Below are positions 17,036 through 24,699 of a stretch of 36,439 nucleotides of DNA, one piece after another. The translations under genes were made by a program, and so were the position numbers. The stretch spans positions 1-36,439 of the forward strand of contig ONXQ01000002.1 in NCBI GenBank assembly GCA_900321835.1. The letters are read 5' to 3'. The notes under the pieces are model-generated. The model made no database searches. It was not told the origin of the DNA and saw only the letters and a list, made by a program, of their open reading frames with translations. How positions within the stretch are numbered: the stretch's first letter is position 1; each line of letters starts with the position of its first letter. Source of the stretch: an uncultured Prevotellaceae bacterium. Lineage in GTDB: Bacteria > Bacteroidota > Bacteroidia > Bacteroidales > Bacteroidaceae.

Positions 17036-17131
17036 TCGGGCCGAATTTCGTCCGCAGATGAAATTTTTTTCGTCCGCAGTTGAAATTTATTTCGTCCGCA
17101 GACGAAATTTTGTTCGTCCACAGTGCAAATT
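17036..17131. repeat. Hairpin cluster 2 (TTTCGTCYGCRGACGAAA family), murE-mraY gap
   Basis: Four tandem hairpin units, beginning near 17044 (TTTCGTCCGCAGATGAAA), then TTTCGTCCGCAGTTGAAA, TTTCGTCCGCAGACGAAA and a diverged copy (TTCGTCCACAGTGCAAA). The first stem is followed by a T run. About 64 bp of this cluster match cluster 4 after ftsZ with only about two differences, including the order of the variant units. The rest of the gap (17132-17204) is AT-rich, with no consensus promoter that I can defend. Confidence 0.88.
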
Positions 17132-17204
17132 CCGGCACACTGCAGCCTGCCGCCCGGTTTTGTTTGAATTTATCAGTCTATCAACTTTAATATAACTTAA
17201 TCAG

Positions 17205-18470
17205 ATGCTCTACCATCTTTCACAATATCTCGAACAGTTCGACATTCCCGGCGTGGGAATGCTGCCCTACGTCTCCTTCCGTTCGCTCATGGCCCTGATG
17301 ATTTCGCTCGTCGTGTCGATGTGGCTGGGCAAGGGGTTCATCACCTACATGAAGCGCAAGCGCCACCTCGAAAAGGCGCGCGACGCCCAAATCGACCCCT
17401 ACGGCGTGAAGAAAATCGGTGTGCCCTCGATGGGCGGCATCGTCATCATCACGGCCATCGTCGTGCCGGTGCTGCTGTTCAGCAACCTCAGCAACGTCTA
17501 TACCATCCTGCTGCTCGTGACGGCCGTGTGGTTCAGCCTGCTCGGATTTCTGGACGACCGCATCAAACTGCGCGGCAACAAGGACGGCCTGGCGCCGCGC
17601 TGGAAACTGCTCGGCCAGTTCGCACTCGGAGCCTTCGTCGGCATCATGCTGTGGCAAAGTCCCGAAGCCGTGGTCCACGAGACGGTGAAGAAAGAGGTGG
17701 TGAACAAGGAAGTCGTCTATAAGAAAAGTGAGGCACGCAAATCGACCGTGACCACGGTGCCCTTCTTCAAGAACAACAACATCGACTACTACGAAGTGTT
17801 CTCCTTCCTGCCCGACGGCGTGACCAAGCGCATGTGCGCCTGGATCTTCTTCGTCCTCGTGACCACGTTTGTCATCATGGCCGTGTCGAACGGGGCCAAC
17901 CTCAACGACGGCATGGACGGCATGTGCGCAGGCAACTCGGCCATCATCGGCACGGCGCTCGGCATCCTCGCCTATGCCTCGGGCCACATCGAGTTTGCCT
18001 CCTATCTCAACGTCATGTATATCCCTGGCAGCGAGGAGATTGTCGTGTTCATCTGCGCCTTTGTCGGAGCCCTCATCGGCTTCCTCTGGTACAACGCCTA
18101 CCCGGCAAAAGTGTTCATGGGCGACACCGGCAGCCTGGCCATCGGCGGCATCATCGCCGTGACGGCCGTCACCATCCACAAGGAACTGCTGCTGCCCATC
18201 CTGTGCGGCATCTTCCTCGTCGAGAGCATCTCGGTCATGCTGCAAACCTCCTATGCCAAGTATGGCAACAAGCGCGGACTGAAGTTGAGAGTGTTCAAGC
18301 GTGCGCCCTTCCACGACCACTTCCGCGTGCTGCAAAGCGAAATGACGGCCGACCGCTATCTCATCAAGAAACCGGCCACCGTGCTCCACGAGAACATGAT
18401 CACGCTGCGCTTCTGGATTGTCAGCATCCTGCTCGCAGCCATCACCATCATCACACTGAAAATCAGATAA
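17205..18470 (+). CDS. mraY: MraY, phospho-MurNAc-pentapeptide transferase
   Basis: 421 aa polytopic membrane enzyme that transfers phospho-MurNAc-pentapeptide to undecaprenyl phosphate, forming lipid I. Family motifs are present: D117-D118 in LGFLDDR, the NDGMDG stretch with D235, FMGDTGS with D307, and the His-rich FHDHF loop near residue 367. It is longer than the E. coli enzyme (360 aa), mainly through a hydrophilic insert at about residues 155-200 that contains VKKEVVNKEVVYKK. I believe such an insert is usual in Bacteroidetes MraY. It opens the mraY-murD-ftsW segment, 7 nt ahead of murD. Confidence 0.97.
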   Translation: MLYHLSQYLEQFDIPGVGMLPYVSFRSLMALMISLVVSMWLGKGFITYMKRKRHLEKARDAQIDPYGVKKIGVPSMGGIVIITAIVVPVLLFSNLSNVYTILLLVTAVWFSLLGFLDDRIKLRGNKDGLAPRWKLLGQFALGAFVGIMLWQSPEAVVHETVKKEVVNKEVVYKKSEARKSTVTTVPFFKNNNIDYYEVFSFLPDGVTKRMCAWIFFVLVTTFVIMAVSNGANLNDGMDGMCAGNSAIIGTALGILAYASGHIEFASYLNVMYIPGSEEIVVFICAFVGALIGFLWYNAYPAKVFMGDTGSLAIGGIIAVTAVTIHKELLLPILCGIFLVESISVMLQTSYAKYGNKRGLKLRVFKRAPFHDHFRVLQSEMTADRYLIKKPATVLHENMITLRFWIVSILLAAITIITLKIR

Positions 18471-18477
18471 GGACAAT

Positions 18478-19809
18478 ATGAAAAGAATAGTCGTTTTAGG
18501 AGCGGCAGAGAGCGGTGCAGGTGCCGCTGTGCTGGCGAAGAAGAAAGAGTTCGACGTGTTTGTCAGCGACATGTCGGCCATCAAGGACAAGTATAAGGAG
18601 CAACTCGACCAGCACGGCATCGAGTGGGAAGAAGGACAACACACCGAAGCGAGAATCCTTGCGGCCGACGAAGTCATCAAGAGCCCCGGTATCCCCGACA
18701 CAGCGCCCATCATCCAGAAACTCAAGGCGCAGGGCACACCCATCATCAGCGAAATCGAATTTGCCGGACGCTACACCCACGCCAAGATGATTTGCATCAC
18801 CGGCTCGAACGGCAAGACCACGACCACCTCGCTCATCTACCACATTCTCAAAGGCGCAGGCTACAACGTCGGACTCGCCGGCAACATCGGCCGCAGCCTG
18901 GCCCTCCAAGTGGCCGAGGAGAATTTTGACTACTACGTCATCGAACTCTCTTCGTTCCAACTCGACAACATGTACGACTTCCGCGCCGACATCGCCGTGC
19001 TCATGAACATCACGCCCGACCATCTGGACCGCTACGACTTCAAGATGCAGAACTACGTCGATGCAAAAATGCGCATCACGCGCAACCAGCGCCCCGAGGA
19101 CGCCTTCATCTTCTGGAACGACGACCCCATCGTCCGCCACGAACTGGAGAAGTACGACCTGAAAGCACGGCTCTACCCCTTCTCCGAGTTCCACGAAACC
19201 GACGCCATCGCCTACATCGAGGACCAGGAATACGTCATCGAGCGCCCGACCCCCTTCAACATGGAGCAGGAAGAACTGGCGCTCACCGGCAAGCACAACC
19301 TCTACAACTCGCTCGCAGCAGGCATCACCGCCGACATTGCCGGTGTGTCGAACGAGGAGATACGCCGCGGACTGATGAGTTTCACAGGTGTGGAACATCG
19401 TCTGGAAAAAGCCGGACGTGTGCGCGGCGTGGACTTCGTCAACGACTCGAAGGCTACGAACGTCGATGCCTGCTGGTATGCACTCGAAAGCATGAAACAG
19501 CCTACCATCCTCATCCTCGGTGGCGTCGATAAAGGCAACGACTACAGCCAACTGTACGAACTGGTGGAGAAGAAATGCAAGGGACTCGTGTTCCTCGGCG
19601 TGGACAACAAGAAACTGCACGACGCCTTCGACCGCTTCGGCCTTCCGACCGCCGACGTGCGCTCGATGCCCGACTGCATCGCAGCCTGCATGTCGATGGC
19701 CCAGCCCGGCGACTGCGTCCTGCTCAGTCCCTGCTGCGCCAGTTTCGACCTCTTCAAGAACATGGAGGACCGCGGCGAACAGTTCAAAGAATGCGTAAAA
19801 AAACTCTGA
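18478..19809 (+). CDS. murD: MurD, UDP-MurNAc-L-alanine:D-glutamate ligase
   Basis: 443 aa. A cytoplasmic ATP-dependent ligase that adds D-Glu to UDP-MurNAc-L-Ala. The ATP loop is G109-S-N-G-K113-T-T, followed by the ELSSFQLD motif, ITPDHLDRY and the C-terminal VNDSKATN motif typical of MurD. The N-terminal Rossmann region opens MKRIVVLGAAESG. Start ATG 18478 lies 7 nt after mraY, and ftsW begins 4 nt after its stop, so the three genes form a tight unit. Confidence 0.97.
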   Translation: MKRIVVLGAAESGAGAAVLAKKKEFDVFVSDMSAIKDKYKEQLDQHGIEWEEGQHTEARILAADEVIKSPGIPDTAPIIQKLKAQGTPIISEIEFAGRYTHAKMICITGSNGKTTTTSLIYHILKGAGYNVGLAGNIGRSLALQVAEENFDYYVIELSSFQLDNMYDFRADIAVLMNITPDHLDRYDFKMQNYVDAKMRITRNQRPEDAFIFWNDDPIVRHELEKYDLKARLYPFSEFHETDAIAYIEDQEYVIERPTPFNMEQEELALTGKHNLYNSLAAGITADIAGVSNEEIRRGLMSFTGVEHRLEKAGRVRGVDFVNDSKATNVDACWYALESMKQPTILILGGVDKGNDYSQLYELVEKKCKGLVFLGVDNKKLHDAFDRFGLPTADVRSMPDCIAACMSMAQPGDCVLLSPCCASFDLFKNMEDRGEQFKECVKKL

Positions 19810-19813
19810 ACCT

Positions 19814-21127
19814 ATGGGCAAGAAGATCACCGACTTTCTCAGCATCAATGTCTTCAAGGGCGACGTCGGCATTTGGATGATTTACTTTCTCCTCTGCATG
19901 GTGTCGCTGGTGGAGATTTACAGCGCTGGCAGCAACTTGACGTTCAAGAGCGGCAACCACTGGGATCCGCTGGTCAACCAGGCGTTCTTCCTCTCGGTGG
20001 GATTCCTGGTCATCTTGCTGATGAACAACATCCCGTGCAAATATTTCAAACTCATCCCCGTGCTGGGTTTGCCCATCTCGGCAGGACTGCTGGTGTGGCT
20101 GCTGGTGCAGCAGAATGTGGTCAACGACGCGAGCCGCTGGATTGACATTTTCGGCGTGAAGTTTCAGCCGTCGGAACTGGCGAAGTCGATGCTCATCATT
20201 TCTGTGGCCGTCATCATGGCAAAGGTCAACCAGCGCAAACTGCTGCCCGACACGGGTGCCAACCACGAGACGAACCGCGAGAATATGCGCCGTGCCTTCC
20301 TTCATGCCGGTGTGCGCATCCTGATTATCTGCGGCCTGATTCTGCCCGAAAACTTCTCGACTGCAGCGATGCTGTTTGTCGTGATGTTTGCGCTGATGTA
20401 CATAGCGAACACGCCATTCCGGTATTTGCTGAAGACGGTGCTGGTCATCATGACCGTCGGCGCCGTGGCTGTGACCATCGTCTTGTCAACGCCGGAGGAG
20501 GCGCTGGAGGACAACGGGCGTGTGCTGACGTGGAAGCACCGCATCGAGAAGAAACTGCATATTCACTCGGACGAGAACGACAACACGACGATTTCGCTGG
20601 CGAGCGCGAAGGATGCGAACATGGACGAGAACTGGCAGGAGAACGTTTCACACATCGCCATTGCCAACTCCCACTTCATCGGCAAGGGTGTGGGCAACTC
20701 CGACGAGCGCGACTTCCTGCCACACGCTGAGAGCGACTTCATCTACAGCATCATTGTCGAGGAGACGGGATTCATCGGCGGGTTCATCGTCATGATGCTC
20801 TACGTCACCCTGCTCATCCGTGCTTGGCGCATAGCGCGCAAGTGTGACAAGTATTTTCCGGCGTTCCTCGTCGTCGGCCTGTGCCTGATGCTGGTGACGC
20901 AGGCGCTGGTGAACATGGCTGTGGCTGTCGGACTGGCTCCCGTAACGGGCCAGACCCTGCCGCTCATCAGTCACGGCGGCACGTCGATTCTCATCACCAG
21001 TTTCAACATCGGCATGATTCTGAGCGTGAGCCGCTACGCCCAAAAGGTGGAGGCGCGCCAGTTGCAGGAGAAGGCCGCACTGGAGACGGCCGATGCCGAG
21101 TTTGGCAGCAGCGAGGGCATGGATTGA
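19814..21127 (+). CDS. ftsW: FtsW, septal SEDS peptidoglycan glycosyltransferase
   Basis: 437 aa with about ten hydrophobic segments. The SEDS-family motif PVTGQTLPLISHGGTS begins at about residue 376, and FQPSELAKS lies near residue 118. FtsW polymerises lipid II at the septum as partner of FtsI. A soluble loop at about residues 220-290 contains the acidic stretch HSDENDNTT. It starts 4 nt after murD. The gap to murG is 81 nt and contains a consensus promoter. Confidence 0.96.
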   Translation: MGKKITDFLSINVFKGDVGIWMIYFLLCMVSLVEIYSAGSNLTFKSGNHWDPLVNQAFFLSVGFLVILLMNNIPCKYFKLIPVLGLPISAGLLVWLLVQQNVVNDASRWIDIFGVKFQPSELAKSMLIISVAVIMAKVNQRKLLPDTGANHETNRENMRRAFLHAGVRILIICGLILPENFSTAAMLFVVMFALMYIANTPFRYLLKTVLVIMTVGAVAVTIVLSTPEEALEDNGRVLTWKHRIEKKLHIHSDENDNTTISLASAKDANMDENWQENVSHIAIANSHFIGKGVGNSDERDFLPHAESDFIYSIIVEETGFIGGFIVMMLYVTLLIRAWRIARKCDKYFPAFLVVGLCLMLVTQALVNMAVAVGLAPVTGQTLPLISHGGTSILITSFNIGMILSVSRYAQKVEARQLQEKAALETADAEFGSSEGMD

Positions 21128-21146
21128 CATTTTTAGAGAGAAAAAC

Positions 21147-21177
21147 TTGCTGAAAATCAATATTTTTTGTATTTTTG
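21147..21177 (+). promoter_or_regulatory. Internal consensus promoter in front of murG
   Basis: TTG at 21147-21149 and TATTTTTG at 21170-21177 are separated by 20 nt, matching the Bacteroidetes -33/-7 consensus in sequence and spacing. It lies in the ftsW-murG gap, 31 nt before the murG ATG. It suggests murG can be transcribed independently of the upstream genes. Confidence 0.75.
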
Positions 21178-21208
21178 CAGAGTAAGAACCAGACAACGAC
21201 TTCGCAAT

Positions 21209-22333
21209 ATGGAAACAAAGAAGCCTTTGAGAGTGATTGTGAGTGGCGGCGGCACGGGCGGACACATCTTTCCTGCCATCTCGATTGCCAATGCCATCCG
21301 GCAGTTGGAGCCCGACGCCGACATCCTGTTTGTCGGTGCGCTGGGCCGAATGGAGATGCAGCGCGTGCCCGACGCAGGCTACAAAATTGTGGGCCTGCCC
21401 GTGCAGGGATTTGTCAGAGGCAACCTGCTGAAGAACATCCCTGTCGGCTGGAATCTGCTGCGCAGCATGATCAAGGCACGCAGCATCGTGCGCGACTTCC
21501 GTCCCGACGTGGCAGTCGGCGTGGGCGGCTACGCGAGCGGACCGACCCTCCAGGTGGCTGCCTCGATGGGCGTCCCCACCCTGCTGCAGGAGCAGAACTC
21601 GTATGCCGGCGTGACGAACAAGAAACTGGCCAAGAGCGCCCGCAAGATTTGTGTGGCCTACGACGGCATGGAACGTTTCTTCCCGGCCGAGAAAATCATC
21701 AAGACCGGCAACCCCGTGCGCCAGAACCTGCTCGACTCCAAGATTACGAAGGACGAGGCCGTGCGCACCTTCGGGCTCGACCCCCAGCGACGCACCGTCC
21801 TCATCATCGGAGGGAGTCTCGGGGCCCGCACCGTCAACGAGAGTGTGCTCAAGCACCTCGACGCCATCCGCCAGAACCAGCACGTGCAGTTCATCTGGCA
21901 GACAGGCAAATTCTACAGTGAGGAAATCAAGGCTGCGCTGGCCGAGGCTCAGCCCGTGGCCAACCTCCACGTGACCGACTTCATCTCGTCGATGGACGCT
22001 GCCTATGCCGCGGCCGACCTGGTCATCTCGCGTGCCGGAGCCAGCAGCATCAGCGAACTGTGCCTGCTCAGCAAGCCCTGCATCCTCGTGCCTTCGCCCA
22101 ACGTCGCCGAGGACCATCAGACGAAGAATGCCCAGGCACTGGCCACACGGGGCGCCGCCGTCATGGTGCCCGACGCCGAGGCCCGCGAAACCCTCATCCC
22201 CCTGGCCATCCAGACCGTCACCAATCCGGCCCAACTGCTCTCGCTCGGCGAGCACGCCGGCAAGATGGCCTACCACCGCTCGGCCGAAATCATTGCCGAA
22301 GAGGTCATCAAACTGGCCCGAGGCAACCGTTAA
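21209..22333 (+). CDS. murG: MurG, lipid II-forming N-acetylglucosaminyltransferase
   Basis: 374 aa. A peripheral membrane enzyme of the GT28 family that adds GlcNAc to lipid I. The N-terminal glycine loop is SGGGTGGHIFPA (G13-G18, H19). A second loop, IIGGSLGARTVNE, and the UDP-GlcNAc region ISRAGASSISEL and EDHQTKNA are intact. The start is ATG 21209; the in-frame TTG at 21167 would lie inside the promoter. A hairpin cluster follows the stop within 5 nt, so murG is bracketed by its own promoter and a possible attenuator. Confidence 0.97.
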   Translation: METKKPLRVIVSGGGTGGHIFPAISIANAIRQLEPDADILFVGALGRMEMQRVPDAGYKIVGLPVQGFVRGNLLKNIPVGWNLLRSMIKARSIVRDFRPDVAVGVGGYASGPTLQVAASMGVPTLLQEQNSYAGVTNKKLAKSARKICVAYDGMERFFPAEKIIKTGNPVRQNLLDSKITKDEAVRTFGLDPQRRTVLIIGGSLGARTVNESVLKHLDAIRQNQHVQFIWQTGKFYSEEIKAALAEAQPVANLHVTDFISSMDAAYAAADLVISRAGASSISELCLLSKPCILVPSPNVAEDHQTKNAQALATRGAAVMVPDAEARETLIPLAIQTVTNPAQLLSLGEHAGKMAYHRSAEIIAEEVIKLARGNR

Positions 22334-22335
22334 GA

Positions 22336-22425
22336 ACCGTCCACAGTCGGACCAAATTTCGTCCGCAGACGAAAAAAATTTCATCCACAGACGAAATAAA
22401 TTTCATCCACAGACGAAATTCAGCC
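22336..22425. repeat. Hairpin cluster 3 (TTTCGTCYGCRGACGAAA family), murG-murC gap
   Basis: Three units: TTTCGTCCGCAGACGAAA at about 22358, then two diverged copies, TTTCATCCACAGACGAAA, at about 22379 and 22401. The spacers here are A-rich rather than T-rich, so terminator activity on the + strand is less likely than at clusters 2 and 4. The remaining 43 nt before murC show no promoter consensus. Confidence 0.86.
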
Positions 22426-22468
22426 CGACTACCACATTATCCAACCCTACGACACACATCATCAGCCC

Positions 22469-23851
22469 ATGATCAATCTCAACAACATACAGTCAGTCTA
22501 TTTCGTCGGTGCCGGCGGCATCGGCATGAGCGCCCTCGTCCGCTACTTCCTCGCCAAAGGCATGAACGTGGGCGGCTACGACAAGACGCCGTCACCCCTG
22601 ACCCAGCGCCTCATCGACGAAGGCGCACAGATTCACTTCGAGGAAAATGCAGCCCTCATTCCCGACTGCTTCCGCAATCCCGCCGACACGCTCGTGGTCT
22701 TCACCCCCGCCATCCCTGCCCAGCACGCCGAAATGCAGTATTTCCGTCAGGGCGGATTCGAGGTCGTGAAGCGGGCACAGGTGCTCGGCCTGCTCACCGA
22801 CCACATGCAGGGCCTCTGCGTGGCCGGCACACACGGCAAGACCACCACGTCGTCCATGACGGCCCACCTGCTGCGCCAGTCGCACCTCGACTGCAACGCC
22901 TTCCTCGGCGGCATCACGAAGAACTACGGCACCAACTACATCTACTCGGCCCAGAGCCCCTACGTCGTCATCGAGGCCGACGAGTACGACCGCTCCTTCC
23001 ACTGGCTCCACCCCTGGGCCACCGTCATCACCGCCACCGATGCCGACCACCTCGACATCTACGGCACGAAGGAAGCCTATCTCGAATCCTTCGCCCACTA
23101 CACCAGCCTCATCCGCCCCGGCGGCAGCCTCATCCTGCACACCGGCCTGGAGATGAAGCCACAGGTGCAGCCCGGCGTCACCACCTACACCTACAGCCGC
23201 ACCGAAGGCGACTTCCACGCCGAGAACGTGCGCATCGGCGGCGGTGAAATCTTCTTCGACTTCGTCAGCCCCAAAGGCATCCTGAAAGACATCCAACTCG
23301 GCGTGCCCATCGCCATCAACATCGACAACGGCATCGCAGCCATGGCCCTGGCCCAACTCGCCGGCGCCACCGACGACGAACTGCGCGGAGGAATGCGCAC
23401 CTTCCAGGGTGTGGACCGCCGCTTCGACTTCAAGGTCAAGACGGCGAAGATGGTGTTCCTCAGCGACTACGGCCACCATCCCAAAGAAATCGAGCAGAGC
23501 GTGCGCTCCATCCGGCAACTCTACCCCGACCGCCGCATCGCAGCCATCTTCCAGCCCCACCTCTACACCCGCACCCGCGACTTCTACCACGAGTTCGCCG
23601 ACGCCCTCTCGATGCTCGACACCGTCTATCTCTGCGACATCTATCCCGCCCGCGAACAGCCCATCCCCGGCGTCACGAGCCAACTCATCTACGACAACCT
23701 GCGCCCCGGCATCGAGCGCCACCTCGTCCACAAGGAAGACCTGCCCGACATTGCCCGCAACGGACAGTTCGACGTCCTTATCTCCCTCGGAGCAGGCGAC
23801 ATCGAAGACTACGTCCCACAACTCACGCAGATACTCACACAGCGCTCCTGA
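22469..23851 (+). CDS. murC: MurC, UDP-MurNAc:L-alanine ligase
   Basis: 460 aa. The first amino-acid ligase of the cytoplasmic muropeptide pathway. The N-terminal nucleotide fold is YFVGAGGIGMSALVRYF. The ATP loop is G120-T-H-G-K124-T-T, followed by EADEYDRSF (MurC-type) and TDADHLDIYG. DYGHHPKEI and FQPHLYTRTRDF lie in the C-terminal domain. It heads the murC-ftsQ-ftsA-ftsZ segment after hairpin cluster 3. ftsQ starts 33 nt later. Confidence 0.97.
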   Translation: MINLNNIQSVYFVGAGGIGMSALVRYFLAKGMNVGGYDKTPSPLTQRLIDEGAQIHFEENAALIPDCFRNPADTLVVFTPAIPAQHAEMQYFRQGGFEVVKRAQVLGLLTDHMQGLCVAGTHGKTTTSSMTAHLLRQSHLDCNAFLGGITKNYGTNYIYSAQSPYVVIEADEYDRSFHWLHPWATVITATDADHLDIYGTKEAYLESFAHYTSLIRPGGSLILHTGLEMKPQVQPGVTTYTYSRTEGDFHAENVRIGGGEIFFDFVSPKGILKDIQLGVPIAINIDNGIAAMALAQLAGATDDELRGGMRTFQGVDRRFDFKVKTAKMVFLSDYGHHPKEIEQSVRSIRQLYPDRRIAAIFQPHLYTRTRDFYHEFADALSMLDTVYLCDIYPAREQPIPGVTSQLIYDNLRPGIERHLVHKEDLPDIARNGQFDVLISLGAGDIEDYVPQLTQILTQRS

Positions 23852-23884
23852 GCCCCACCTTCACACCCCCACAAGCGAAACCTC

Positions 23885-24661
23885 ATGAAAGTCAGCAACA
23901 TCGTCAAAGGCAGCATCTTCCTGCTCCTCCTCGTCGGAGTGGCAGGCTACATCGCATACTTCTTCATGAACCGCCCCAGCGGCAACCCGCGCGAAGTGTG
24001 TACCGAGGTCTCCCTCGTGGTCGAAGACAACCCCAACGCAGCATTCATCGACAACAAGAAAGTCGAAGACATCCTGCTCTCCGCCCACCTCTACCCCAAA
24101 GGCCAACTCATGGACGACATCAACCCGCAAGCCATCGAGGAAACCCTGCGGCAGAACAACTTCATCGCCAAAGTCGAGTGCTACAAGACCAACAACGGAA
24201 TGCCCGTCGGCAAAGGCAAGGTATGCGTGAAGGTCACACAGCGCACCCCCGTCATCTTCGTCCTGCCTGAAGGACGCGACGGCTACTACGTCGATGCCGA
24301 AGGACTCATCCTCGCCGACAACGGATACGTCAAGAACATCATCACCGCCACCGGCCGAATCACACAGGAATACGCCAGTGAACACCTCGCCGCCTTCGGA
24401 CGCTACCTCATCGACCACCCTTTCTGGGACGACATGATTGAGCAAATCCACATCGAGCCTGATGCCAAAGGAACATTCGTCGCCACCCTCATCCCGCGCG
24501 TCGGCGACCACACCATCTTCCTCGGCACCCTCGACCAACTCGACACCAAACTGCGCCGCCTGCAAATCTTCTACCAGCAAGGACTCCCTCAGGTAGGCTG
24601 GAACAAATACAGCCGTCTGGACCTCCAATACGGCAACCAAATCGTTTGCACCAAGAAATAG
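23885..24661 (+). CDS. ftsQ: FtsQ, divisome protein
   Basis: 258 aa with a short cytoplasmic start, one membrane segment (about residues 10-28, SIFLLLLVGVAGYIAYFF) and a periplasmic part. The region at about 40-125 (VEDNPNAAFIDNKKVEDILL to VKVTQRTPVIFV) has the POTRA-beta layout of FtsQ. FtsQ links early and late divisome proteins and contacts FtsL. Identification combines topology, the RTPVIFV-type stretch and position between murC and ftsA. The stop is 38 nt before the ftsA start. Confidence 0.9.
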   Translation: MKVSNIVKGSIFLLLLVGVAGYIAYFFMNRPSGNPREVCTEVSLVVEDNPNAAFIDNKKVEDILLSAHLYPKGQLMDDINPQAIEETLRQNNFIAKVECYKTNNGMPVGKGKVCVKVTQRTPVIFVLPEGRDGYYVDAEGLILADNGYVKNIITATGRITQEYASEHLAAFGRYLIDHPFWDDMIEQIHIEPDAKGTFVATLIPRVGDHTIFLGTLDQLDTKLRRLQIFYQQGLPQVGWNKYSRLDLQYGNQIVCTKK

Positions 24662-24699
24662 CCCACAACAAGACAAAACAACCAAAACATCACAACTAT

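Noticed and set aside
17132-17204. Promoter in front of mraY
   Set aside because: AT-rich sequence with a TTTG is present, but no TAnnTTTG box occurs at acceptable spacing.
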